64,000 nucleotides of DNA from Locusta migratoria (taxonomy: Eukaryota; Arthropoda; Insecta; Orthoptera; Acrididae): positions 930,681,503-930,745,502 of the forward strand of contig CM048744.1 in NCBI GenBank assembly GCA_026315105.1. The letters are read 5' to 3'. Below the pieces are notes generated by a model, which made no database searches, had not been told where the DNA came from, and was given only the letters and a program-made list of their open reading frames with translations. The number at the start of each line of letters is the position of its first letter. Position 1 is the first letter of the stretch. Below, one piece after another: positions 22,453 to 33,781 of the stretch. Both the position numbers and the translations under genes were made by a program.

Positions 22453-23300
22453 CTCAGATCTGGTGCCAGTTTTTCTTCACACTTTACATACAGAACTGAA
22501 GATCATCATAGCAACTCTCACCTCAGTGGATGCAGCACGGAGTATATGGATGCAAACGGGGTACTGAGCACTAGAATAAACAGACACACGGACATATGGA
22601 AGACATAGGCCACCACTGTGAATTTATTGACGTACAACAGAAACAAATTTTTGTGTTCTAAAAAATACTATTTATACATTTATAATAAGCACAAAAATTG
22701 TCAATCTAACAACAGACATTTTAAAGAGAGAAAACACATACCGAGCTTGGTACAACAATGGTTAACACAATGCAGCCGGCCGCGGTGGCCGAGGAGACTG
22801 AGGCGCTCCAGTCACGGTCTGCACGGCCACTACGGTCGGGGGTTCGAATCCCCCCTCGGGCATGGATATTTGTGCCGTCCTCAGTCTTAGCTAGTTCATA
22901 AGTAGTTTGTAAGCTTAGGGACTGATGACCCCTTAGTTTAGTCCCATAAGTACTACAAACATTTGAACATTTGAACACAATGCACTAGCATTCGGGAGGA
23001 CTGTGGTTCAATTCTACCTAGAGCCATACAAACAAGGTTGTCCGTTATTTACGTAAATCGCTCTATACAAATGCCCGGATGGTTTCTTTGAAAGGGGTCG
23101 GCCTATTTCCTCCCCCATCCTTATCTTTTCCATCCCATGGACTAATTACTGTCAATTGTACGTTGCAGTTGAAATGGCGGTTACACTAAGATTGACTTGA
23201 ATATCAGATACTTTACTATAAATGAACACGTTCTTTTCCTATGCCCTTGCCTAACTCAGACACGAAACGACGGACACAGTAAATAGCGTTAACGTGGAAA
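22453..23300 (+). repeat. Last A unit of the array
   Basis: Contains core, SINE-3-like head (split by the SINE-1 at 22775) and an end (GAAACGACGGACACAGTAAA) matching the end of the first unit near 14729. The array is not recognisable beyond about 23300. Confidence 0.7.
22775..22973 (+). mobile_element. SINE-1
   Basis: Full length; 11-bp TSD AACACAATGCA at 22764-22774 and 22974-22984. It inserted within the tRNA-like head of the last array unit. The intact A and B boxes make it one of the best-preserved copies here. Confidence 0.96.
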
Positions 23301-23451
23301 TCAGATTGCGGGAGTAATTTTGTATTTCCCACGCATTTGACGAGGCTACCAAAACTAAGAAAGTCCACTAAGAAACAAAACGAAGTCAAACTTCACTGAT
23401 CACAAAATGTCTAATTTGATAGTGTTCTAACACCACGCCAACCACAAAAAA

Positions 23452-23474
23452 AAAACACACACACACACACACAC
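23452..23474. repeat. (CA)n microsatellite
   Basis: Short CA run immediately after an A-run. Confidence 0.9.
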
Positions 23475-23743
23475 CAAAAAATATAAAATAAAATTACGTC
23501 TACACCTACACGCCACATACGTATCTGCTGCAACTTGAAGTGAAAAGCTGATTTTTGCCCGTGTAATAGAAATTTAGTGAACTATCTCAAGTTTTCCAAA
23601 TTGAGTTAAGTTCTTAGAGGGTATCTGGGACACAGCTGCACTACGAGCTTCTGGTAACCTCTTTCGAGGTTAGCAGAGGTGGTTTTGCAGTCTGAATTTT
23701 GCTTAGTTTTATACCTTTCATTACCTCCGCAGAGTTTTCTGCC

Positions 23744-23875
23744 GGATCCTAAAATTAAATTGAATCAATATTTCGGCGCCAACTGTTCAATATTCAACAG
23801 GATCAGCTATGGCGTTCTCCTGAACATGGCGAACAGTTAGAGCGTCGAAATATTGAATCATGTTTATTTTGGATC
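23744..23875. repeat. Imperfect inverted repeat with central hairpin motif
   Basis: Arms of about 33 bp at 23744-23778 and 23843-23875 share GATTCAATATTTCGNCG. AACTGTTC (about 23780) also pairs with GAACAGTT (about 23831). The centre reads CTGAACATGGCG then GCGTCGAAATA, the same CTGAA-ATG...CGAAA layout seen in the hammerhead-like locus at 32979, but more decayed. Confidence 0.6.
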
Positions 23876-25135
23876 GGGTAGCGAACCCGCAGAGGTCATG
23901 AATTAATACGCCGGGAAAGACTGCGAAGACACAGTAGCACATACACTGTGTCTGCATCAAAAAGAGCCGGTTTAGAACAGGAATCATACTACCTCATATA
24001 GGTGTGTAGAACTAAGACCAACACAAAAAGCTGTTGATTTCATTATAATTCGAATTTATCATGACAGTTTGTATGAGCTGAATTTAATAAACGTCTTAGG
24101 AGGAGTCATGTTTACTCATTTTGTCTGTATGTCGTACTGACTGACGGTTGTGTGTTTCCACTTGATGCTTTTAAGTAACATCTAGGAAATTTTTTCGAAG
24201 TAGCAAACCACGATTTTTCTTTATGGAACCCATTTCTAGTAACAATTTAACGAGTCTAAAAATAATTTATTAAAAATAAAGAACAATACATTTCAGGAAT
24301 AGTTACTTATACAGGCTTTAGAAAAAACTGGAGTTGCGTAAAAATGCTAATTTCAGCTTTCAAGTGAAACAAAATTCAAAGCTTCAGGTAAATGGCCACA
24401 AAAAGAATGAAAATATTATACTAACTATAAAATGAAACACTGGGGGCTTGTGCTCTATATACATAGTCGAAATACTTTCTGTAGCCTTGTAGTGTAATTG
24501 CGCGGAAAAATTACGCTCCTCCAAAGCGCCTATCGTTAGCGATATTAAATGAGTGAATGAACGAGTGAGTCCGTAATAGTCTTTTTAAAGGGAGCTTGTT
24601 TTACACTTGTATCGATTCTAAAAAACAAACCTTTTCTCCACCGTATAATTTCTTTCTATTTCTTTAATTGACGCCTCTTCACTGACTGCAATGTGGTTGC
24701 GGCATGCAACTGCATTCGTATTAACGTCAGGCTCGTCGTGAAAGCCCCGACAATGGTGTAAGCGCATGCTGTCACGATGAAGTCCCCAACAGCGGCAGTA
24801 TGCTGATACCTTTGTAATGCTAAGCACAAGGCGATGACTCTTCACGGAAAAGCGCAGTGGAATTAATCTCACTTTCCAAAGCACTCAGGCTGCGACAGCA
24901 GGGGACTACTAAAACTGCAGCCTAGGCAAAAGCCGGCACACCGTGAGTCACAAAGCAGGAGTCGTCAACCCGCGAACCTATTGTGGCGCGTGGGAATAGC
25001 GGAAGTACTCACAATAGCGGGGCCCTAGCCTGGAATGTGCAATCGTGCGCAGAAACGCACACGGCTTCAACGGAAAGTAACAAACAACACTGATAAATTA
25101 CTACCGAAGGAAGACCGTTTCATAATACATCTTGA
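23876..25135. other. No gene recognised
   Basis: Mixed composition. The frame at 24618-24884 shows no domain. Confidence 0.5.
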
Positions 25136-25141
25136 TTAACA

Positions 25142-26062
25142 CATAGCTGCCAACCTTGAGAAGTGACTGTCAGTAATAATTCGACAGACCCATGAGGAGG
25201 ACGAGGGTTTGTGGGTCATACGTGCGTCCTTCCAAGAAAATTTTTACAAGCCCTATTTAGACGATTAAATGGTATATTTATGACACTCTCCGTTCATAAA
25301 TATATTCCTCGAAAAGAAAGAATTCTAAATGAACAGGATCAGGTTAGGAGAAATAAACCCAAAAAATTATTTTTGTAAATACCGAGGGTGACATAAAAAC
25401 ATTCCTGCAATTTTCAAACAGTTGTCTTCAAGGAATGTTAACAGTTGCAGAAGAAAGAAATAAGTGTGCAACTCCTTGCATTTATGAAATAACAATATAA
25501 AATCATTAGCAGGTAACACTATATACCAAATGGTTTGCTTTTTAAAACAATGAATAAACCAACCTATCCCAATTAATGTCACATCTTGCCGAAATATCAT
25601 AACTCGTATTTATAAAAACGAAAGAAGGGGAGAAAAGAAAGAAAGAAAAAAAAAGTGTAAACTTTTCTCTTCAAAAACAAACTGGCTAACTTCTGACGCC
25701 TGATAAAACACGTGGACTGTTTAGCTGAGACGGAAGACCAAGTACTAGTTATGAACGAAGGAATTTACGTAGTTCATTTGGTAGCTATGGAGGAGAAGAA
25801 CAGGCGGGACTTTTTGTGGTGAAAATGCTATCGTTAACGTTTCCTACAGCTTTTCTACGTACTCAGGAAGAAAATCATTGCGATCAATAAAACTTTTCCT
25901 AGCATTATGATTAGCTAAATATAAACGGTACCTATTCCGATTTTCTTAAAACATATTTAAAATGTCTTAATTCCGTAATTTTTTACAAACTTCCCGTAAC
26001 TCCGTAAATAAGATGATAGATCCGTAACAATTACGGACAATTCGTAATAGTTGGCAGCTATG
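25142..26062. mobile_element. Uncharacterised 921-bp TIR element
   Basis: Perfect 13-bp terminal inverted repeats, CATAGCTGCCAAC (25142-25154) and GTTGGCAGCTATG (26050-26062), flanked by TTAACA on both sides (25136-25141 and 26063-26068). The right sub-terminal region repeats CCGTAA motifs. No transposase is recognised; the frame at 25367-25600 looks like chance. This is the pattern of a non-autonomous DNA transposon; superfamily unknown. A TTAA target would suggest piggyBac or Kolobok, but the full shared flank is 6 bp. Confidence 0.65.
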
Positions 26063-27479
26063 TTAACATTAGCCACTTCCGCATGACTATAGTAACCATG
26101 TTGATGAAACTATTGACAAACTTTACATTAGCCTCCTGCCTTCCAGTTTGTATATAGCTAAAAAACTGATTACTTGCCCGCGAGAAGTTTCATAATTATT
26201 TTGATTAAACCACACGATGTTGTGCTATTTATTTCTTTTGCCGAATGATTCCTAATTCAGATAAAAGACGCTGCATGGAAATTGAAATATTATGCTGAAC
26301 AACGGGTAGTATTCAAAGCTGAAACGTAATCGAAAGAAAAGAATGATCAACGTAGGAAAATTACCGAGCACTGCACAAATGGCACATCGCCCACTATGAT
26401 GGAACACTGCAGGAGAAATCGTAGCGCAGCCGGCAACGAAACGTCACGTAGGAACGAGACGGAAAACGCTGGAGTAGGTGCAGCCCGGACACTCCACTTA
26501 AATATTGTGACAATGGGAAATGGGACGAAAAGGGCGTACAATAGCTTCACATAGCAGCTCTCGACATGGAGTTGTATCCAAACCGTTGGTTACTTCCGGT
26601 CTCCTTCCTCGTCCTAGTTCAATACCGTGTATGCGTGCTGTGTGTAGCACAGTTCCTACATAATAAGAACTGCACATTGTAGCAATTCTGTCACGTTCAG
26701 GCATCTTTGCTGCCAATGGCAGCAAACCTGACTGGTTTACATATTGTCGGGCAGTAGCAAAGGAAAGATCATCCACCACGTAAGGCCCCCCGCCGTTCAG
26801 CCCAACTTGGACATTCGCAGCTAACCAAAATTTATTAATATTTCTATGGAGACTTTTGTATTTAAAATACTAGAAAATAAATATTTTCGTAGTGTTTTTA
26901 ATAAATAATGAACCACTGAGTCAACGTTACATGAAGTAGCAACGATACACAATGTAACCTTGGCCACACACCCCCAAGCAGGCTGCGTATTTTACAGATC
27001 TAAGTTATGAAGCAGCAAAAGCTGTAAGTAAAATGTTTAATTTCGGTTTTACACATCCCACTAGGCAAATATCGGGCTGGAACCAACGTTCCACTTCAGA
27101 CTACTCGTAAACTTTTTCGCTCACTTCTACATGTATGATACTGTACACAGACATTTCCTCAAGGAGAAGGGGGAGGCAATATTGGTGATGTCAGTAATGT
27201 CATCCGGCAACGTCTAAAAATTAACGGGACGAATTAATACATAAAAATCAGTGTGGTTTGTTCGCTTGCATTTCATTCGAAGAGTTCAGTTCTTCCGATT
27301 TGGATGAAAGTTTGACGAAGATCATAAGCGTAATTATATCACTGCTACTTGATGTTAAGGAAATACGTCATGATCACTGTGATGCGTAAACGAAGTTTAA
27401 ATTTATTACTTCTCTGCTACTAAATGTATTCGCAACATATTTTGCGAAAGTATCCATTTATGCCAATGAATATACCTAA
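26063..27479. other. No gene recognised; one unexplained ORF
   Basis: The minus-strand frame at 26498-26779 (93 codons) begins MVDDLSFATARQYVNQSG and contains RPEVTNGLDTTPCREL. Its composition is protein-like, but I recognise no family and see no start context or partner exon. The rest has no signature. Confidence 0.4.
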
Positions 27480-28232
<753 letters not shown>

Positions 28233-28940
28233 AAGCCGCATCATTGCGGAATAAATGCAAAACTTTTATCGTCCACTACTTTGACGGAATTTTCAGGTTT
28301 TAGATAGGACAGTGACGTATCGGGCGCCGCTGTCGCCGCGAGGCAAGGCGATTCGCAGTGCTGGAGGTCAGAGATTGGCGCACGCACGCCGGGGCATAGC
28401 GATACAGCAGCGGCAGACGTAGGCAGCGCAGCGAGGCAGTCGATAGGGCCGTACCAGGGACGGGCCGCTCCGGCGATGCCCCGGTCACGACACCGCCGTC
28501 TGCACAGCGCGCCACGCCGACCGGCAGAATTCTGCCCGCCCAAACTGGCTGGTCGCTGGCCTCCGCTAAATGAATTTCTGGCACGCACGGCCGACTCTGA
28601 CGTAAGGCGCTTGCCACCAGACTGCGTCCATTCCCGTGCACTGTGCAGCAGGCCTTCTACTTGTCTAAGGGCAGAGCAATATCACGAACGTCACGTATTC
28701 TGGACGACCGCCTTAACGTTCACAGTGAGATGGGTGAACAACACGTGCGTCACAAGTAGGTTATCCGGGCCCTGGGTTCTTATTGGTACAGAGATGAAGA
28801 CGTCATATTGCTGTCTGCAGACGTACGTGTTTAATGGGTTTTGTACTTTTAACTTAGGTCTTATGAATACATGTCGTTTCAAAGCAAGGCAGAGCAAGTG
28901 AGTATCAGTCGAAGGCCAGTCGTTACGAGTAGTATGCTAC
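28233..28940. other. CpG-rich block, no gene assigned
   Basis: About 28310-28640 is markedly GC- and CpG-rich against its surroundings. Three long frames overlap here on both strands (28241-28588, 28300-28641, 28476-28901). Such frames are expected in GC-rich DNA, and none has a recognisable domain. It could be a CpG island, an untranslated exon or part of an LTR. Confidence 0.4.
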
Positions 28941-29542
28941 ATGGTGCGAAAATTGGTAATTGACACTAAATAAAAGTGTGAAGTAATACACATGACCACT
29001 AAAAGAAATCCGGTGAACTTCAATTACGCGATAAATCAGTCAAATCTTATGGTCGTAAGATTGGGAGTTCCAATTACGAACAACTTAGACTGGAGAGAAC
29101 ACACAAAATACTGTGGGGGAAGGCGAACCAAAGATTACGTTTCATTGGCAGAACGCTTCGAAAATGCACCAGCTCCACCAAAGAGACTGCCTACATCACA
29201 CTTGTGCGTCCTCTCCTGGAGTACTGTTGCCCATTGTGGGACCCTCACCAGGTTGAACTGACGTAAAATGCCATCAGCATGTAGAGGATATTGCCCGAGA
29301 GATTTTTGGCTGTTAACGAAGAAGTTTCCGCCTTTTTTATAGACTGGTATGTCTTCGATAGAGTCAACTCGACAAAAATGATGAACATCGTTAAGGAGAT
29401 AGGAATCAAGTGTAAACACCGGAGAGTAATTCTGAACTTGGGATAAAGCGTAAAGGTGCGATTGAACTACGGAGAAACGAACAGCGTAGAAACAGGGAAG
29501 AAGGTTCAGAGAAGGACTGCTAGTTTTGTTTTATCACGTTAC

Positions 29543-29608
<66 letters not shown>

Positions 29609-29700
29609 CGGAAATGTTGCACGAATTTGGATGGAAATCAAAAGAAAGACGTTATTCATTGCGGCGTGACCTGTTTGCGAAGTTTCAATCACCGTCCTGA
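28941..29700 (+). mobile_element. Third, most decayed jockey-like LINE copy
   Basis: Retains MTTKRNPVNFNYAINQSN (cf. MSTKRNPLNFVYKINQT in the 33845 ORF), LDWREHTKYCGGRRTKDY and, after a gap, TASFVLSRYGRE. About 215 bp of unrelated sequence (about 29263-29478) and a GA microsatellite interrupt it. There are multiple frameshifts. Confidence 0.8.
29548..29606. repeat. (GA)n microsatellite in a LINE relic
   Basis: About 29 GA repeats sit just after the LSRYGRE-coding segment, at a place where other family members read CGATACAGAGGAGAC. The tract therefore probably expanded from a GAGGAGA seed. Confidence 0.95.
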
Positions 29701-30340
29701 ATAATTCCAGCAAACGGTATGTCCACCTAGATTTCATCTAAGAATTACGAGACGTAATCGAGTGGTTAAATCTTGTACAAAATCCGGCGACTTTCGCGGC
29801 TATACCAGGCAGCATGGATATATATACCCGCAGGAGACTTGCAGCCACTTGGTGAATTGATGCCGTGTCGAGTTGCCACTCTGCCGGACAGAACGATGTT
29901 CAACACGGTATTAGCAGCGATCCCCGGACTTTGGTCACTTGTGTGTGGCTTCGCCGTGGCTTCCGTTAAGTCGTTTAAGGCAAATGGCTATCAGCTCTTA
30001 ATGAAATGAGCCGACAGACTAAGGCAGTGCCTGGCTGCCGCACTGTACGTGAGGCAGTGCATCTGACAGGAGGCATCAGGCAGCTTCATCTCGCCGGCAG
30101 AGGCTCAGCTTACGCAAGAGGTGGCTGCGTGATGTAGCCGCTAATCTCTTCTAGGAAAACAGTCGCCTCAGTACCAGGCCCTCCAGCGGGAGGGTGTCCC
30201 ACAAATCTTATCACTTGTGAAGAGCGAGTCACACATTATTCTGACCATCAGTAACTCATCGCATTTCAGCCGGAAAGTGTCAAGTGATCGACCGCATAAT
30301 TCCAGTAGTAAGGACACTAACACGGCACGTTTAGAAACTG
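29701..30340. other. No gene recognised
   Basis: Nothing recognised. The frame at 29773-30009 has no domain. Confidence 0.5.
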
Positions 30341-30344
30341 TGTG

Positions 30345-30512
30345 CTGACAGGAATTCGAACCCAGGACCTTCACCTTTCGCGGGCAAGCGCTCTAACAAC
30401 TGAGCTATCTGTACACGCTTCACGGCCCAGGAAAGTTCCTGCGTTCGAATCCCGGTCCGGCACAAAGTTTTAGTCTGCGCACACTCCGCTACAGAACGAA
30501 AATTTCATCCTT
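30345..30512. mobile_element. Two abutting tRNA-like repeat heads
   Basis: 30345-30412 on the minus strand reads CAGATAGCTCAGTTGTTAGA, then GGTCCTGGGTTCGAATTCCT (A- and B-box like). Directly after, on the plus strand, comes GTTCCTGCGTTCGAATCCCG, GTCCGGCACAAAGTTTTAGT and GCACACTCCGCTACAGAACG. The pair looks like a tRNA-derived dispersed repeat; a remnant of the same type is near 40521-40566. Neither folds into a full tRNA. Confidence 0.5.
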
Positions 30513-30620
30513 GGACAGTACGTGTTCTACGACAGTCGTTTGAAATTAGTTTCAGTGTGCCGAAAAATAAAAACACACACCTCGCTGAACAACTGTTTAA
30601 AGTTGTGTAGTGCGCAAGCC

Positions 30621-30798
30621 GCCGGCCGCGGTGGCCGAGAGGACTAAGGCGCTCCAGTTACGGTCTGCACGGTCGGGGGTTCGAATCCCCCCTCGGGCAT
30701 GGATATTTGTGCCGCCCTAGTTCGTAAGTAGTTTGTAAGTTTAGGGACTGATGACCCCGTAGTTACGTCCCATAGACTATACAAACATTTGAACATTT
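30621..30798 (+). mobile_element. SINE-1 with small head deletion
   Basis: 13-bp TSD TAGTGCGCAAGCC at 30608-30620 and 30799-30811. About 9 bases (CCACTACGG type) are missing between the A-box region and the B box, shortening the anticodon-arm region. It still inserted or decayed with intact flanks. Confidence 0.95.
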
Positions 30799-30811
30799 TA
30801 GTGCGCAAGCC

Positions 30812-32540
30812 AACTCTTTCTCCCTGTATACCAACCAGTAGAGTTTCTAAGTGACAGCGAACTCATCTGTCATTAATAATACTAAATGATCTGTCTCAAA
30901 GAGATTTATCTATGTATCTTGCGAATTCCTTGTGAACCGAGTTATTAAGTTCTTACTTCAGTCAGCTTATGACAATCAACTTGATGAAATAGTTACTTGT
31001 GTATACCCCCTACTGGACATAAATGTACAAGATTTGTTACCAAATAAAGAAAAGAAAGTTGGTAAAAATACGTAGAACAAAACTCGGAACGTGAAATCAT
31101 AAGCGATCAACTATACAATTTAATAGACCTTAATATTTTCATACACACAGCCGTATGGCCTCAAATTTTGGGCCATCAGTCGTGGTGACATAAAGAACAT
31201 GACTTCATTCCATTGTGTGTCCAAAAAGTTCAAGAGATGTGCGGTAAACAACATATCTCGTAGGCTAGCGAACAATAAGACAGTTCTTATCACGACAGAA
31301 TTACACGACACGATAGCAAGTTAACTGGCCTAAACCGGCAGTGAAATAAAACAATAAACCTAAAGTGGTGCAGTTGTTTCTGCAAATATGTGGTTCCAAA
31401 TGTATTCCTGAAAGTTGTAGAGCATCGCCTATTAAAAGTTATTATATAAAAAAATTGTATGAGTTGTTTAGTTGTGAAGAACACGTCTCCATCTATGGCG
31501 GTTATTCTGGCACTATCTTCTTTGTTAGTTTATCTTCGATTGTGTGTCTTAAGAAATTTAGACTTTATCGTTACATTTACTACCTTCGGGTAGATTTTGA
31601 TAAATCCTTTCTTATATTTATCTCCCAACTTGCATTTTATTTCGTCTTCGCTGGGTCTCACGTCGTTTTCCCCGTTACTTTAGCAATTATATATTTGTTT
31701 AGTTTCTATTTCCAGACAAAGGAAGTGTAAGTGATTTACTTGTAGAGGGAGCCATCACTAAGAGTTCTTACCTTCACGTAACTACCATCTGTAGGCAATC
31801 TGTACCAAAAGTGACAGGATAAATTTCAATTTAAAACTAAAATTTGACGGTAATATACCAGTGGCAGGGTGGAGAAACAGTTCCAAGTATTGATTCTATT
31901 ACAGTAAGGGAGCAATTATCTAGCCTGGGGCTGAACCAACGACCTCTTGGTGTTGCGTGCTAGTAGCCGGCGACTGCGCGGATTAACGGAACGATAGAGG
32001 CCACGCCTCCGTGCCAGCGTACAGCTGCCGACGTGACTGCACGAGATTGCATCTGCAGTCTATAAACACGAACGCAGAGTTTTGTTTGCGAGTGCCTAAA
32101 ATCCACAGACATGAAATCGAGGTACAGTAGATGCAACAAACTCCGTTCACGAAGAGGATGCAACATTCATCAATGAAATTTGTGGATCGAGAAATACATA
32201 AGATCCCGCAAAAGCTGAACAAGACGTAGGAGTAGCTTCCATGTTTATTTTGAAGTATATAGAACATTATAACACTTATTAATAGATATCTGCATTTCAG
32301 ATAATTATTAGTGACACGCTGCTATGCGCACTATTAAAATTGCAAAACCAGTAAAAAGGTCAGAGATAAATTTTACTTATATACTATGCAAGGAGGAATA
32401 CATTATTCTTATGAGTGTCATTTTAACAGAGAGACACAAAAACGTAAGTACAATAGGAGCGAAATCATAGTGAATTCAGTCATATTAGTGTATCATTACA
32501 TTTTCTATTAAGAGTGCCAAAACTCTAGTTAATTAAAAAT
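30812..32540. other. No gene recognised
   Basis: AT-rich. The frame at 31365-31730 (121 codons) is hydrophobic (SLSSIVCLKKFRLYRYIYYL, then AFYFVFAGSHVVFPVTLAII) but shows no family signature. It may be only an AT-driven chance frame. Confidence 0.4.
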
Positions 32541-32542
32541 GA

Positions 32543-32543
32543 G

Positions 32544-32581
<38 letters not shown>
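32543..32581. repeat. (AC)n microsatellite
   Basis: About 19 AC repeats. Confidence 0.97.
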
Positions 32582-32585
<4 letters not shown>

Positions 32586-32901
32586 ATATGTCCTGCAAGT
32601 GCAGATACAACATTTCGATGAAAGTAAAATGAAATGGGAGAGATGCATGGTCGTTACTTCATCAAAGTTCACTCAGTGATTTAAAAGTTTCTGCATCAAA
32701 AAATAATCTTACGTTGCAAAGTTCTTAGAGAAAGTTGACATACCTTCAGCATCATTTGAAAAAAGTAAATGGTACGGCTTTTGATATTGGACTGCTTGAA
32801 TGCAAAAGTGATTTTGGATGTGAAAACATGCCTTTATTGAAATGTGGACATGGTTCTCTTCCATTTTCATGCAGTGAAGGCTTTCACGACCGGCTGAAAT
32901 A

Positions 32902-33070
32902 ATTGCTGTTGAATCTTTCGGGTTATGTGGTCGTGGTCGAAGAAATATCTTGCCGACTCACCGCTACCAGTAGCACCTCTGAAGATGTCCAGCACAGCTC
33001 TGGACGAAACGTCAGGAGCAGATACATTTCTTCGACCACGACCACATAACCCGAAAGATTCAACAGCAAT
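32902..33070 (+). mobile_element. Penelope-like terminal repeat fragment with perfect inverted arms
   Basis: 32902-32946 and 33026-33070 are perfect 45-bp inverted copies (ATTGCTGTTGAATCTTTCGG in the left arm). The 79-bp centre contains the CTGAAGATG...GACGAAACGTCAGG pattern. From memory, such an ACCACATAACCCGAAAGATT flank beside a GAAACGTCAGG core is widespread in arthropod repeats, and Penelope-like elements are known to carry hammerhead ribozymes. The element body (reverse transcriptase, GIY-YIG nuclease) is absent. Confidence 0.5.
32973..33019 (+). ncRNA. Hammerhead-ribozyme-like motif
   Basis: The core fits CUGANGA (CTGAAGA, 32979-32985) and GAAAC (33006-33010). Helix II is GTCCAG 32987-32992 with CTGGAC 33000-33005 and a 7-nt loop. 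Helix III is the minimal AC/GT (33009-33012). Cleavage would follow GTC at 33013. Helix I pairs GCACCT (32973-32978) with AGGAGC (33014-33019), with one A-A mismatch. The weak point is an extra unpaired T at 32986 between the core and helix II, which may abolish activity. Such short helix III forms are expected to act as dimers. Confidence 0.45.
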
Positions 33071-33781
33071 CTCTTAAATTTTACTTCGACCAGTTCATCG
33101 ATATCTCGCATCTTCACTTTGAGGACTAAAATCAGTAGTTTCAGTTGTGTAGTGAGCCTGTATACGTTTCTGGCACTGTTTACTGAAAACGTCATTGAAT
33201 TACGTACATGTTACCTGTTACGGTAGTGACATTGTTTTGTCTCTATTAGAACGTTACTTGACGCAGAATGCAACGTTTTGTATGGAAATGACACGGACTA
33301 CTGGATTTTTTTAGTTGTAAGTTCGGCTTTGTGCGGTTCCAAGCATTTTGGGTGGAATGTGTGTATTGTTAATAGCCAAAAGCACACTTGGTTTCATTCT
33401 AAAGATGGCGATTGTGTCATTGACTTGCGAGAAATACGAAAACTTCTGCAAATACCCAATGTAAACATCTTCGTTTCCCCCCTCTCCCTCACAAACCAGC
33501 TGTGAAACTTCAGTCACTTCTCCACGTAATCTCCGTGCAGTTGAAAACATTTTTCACAATGACGGTGCCATGATTCCATGGCCCTTGCGAACACTACTTT
33601 AGGAGACCGCTTTCTCCTCTGGGAAACAGCTGAAGCTAGTGAATGTGCTTCGTTTCAGGCCTGAAAAACGGCACCAGTGACTCACCCATCGTCACAATCG
33701 AAGCCCCATCCATGCCGTCATCACACGTCGACATCACCTATCAGTACACAGACGTGATAAAAGAAATCTGATGTGGTATAA
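33071..33781. other. No gene recognised
   Basis: Short chance frames only. Confidence 0.5.

Larger units (their letters stand above)
13780..23300 (+). repeat. Degenerate tandem array of seven landmark-bearing units
   Basis: The core CTCAGATCTGGTGCCAG followed by TTTTTCTTCACACTTTA recurs in one orientation at 14156, 14762, 15847, 17886, 18656, 20480 and 22453. Type A units continue into a SINE-3-like tRNA head (GCGCAGTGGTTAG type) and a CAAATGCCAGGATGGTT-like body. Type B units (15847 and 18656) continue into GAACATAACAGAAATACC and a GATGGCGGTC block. A connector with GTGTCTGCATAATACG precedes the cores at 14156, 15847, 18656 and 22453. The order is A A B A B A A. No protein domain is recognised. 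Minus-strand frames share a FSVLYVKCEEKLAPDLS segment because the core itself is repeated. Confidence 0.8.

Noticed and set aside
28241..28901. Three 113-141 codon frames
   Set aside because: Mutually overlapping on both strands in a CpG-rich patch, with no recognisable domain or consistent start.
31365..31730. 121-codon hydrophobic frame resembling a chemoreceptor
   Set aside because: Only hydrophobic composition supports it. AT-rich DNA gives such frames by chance, and no conserved motif was seen.
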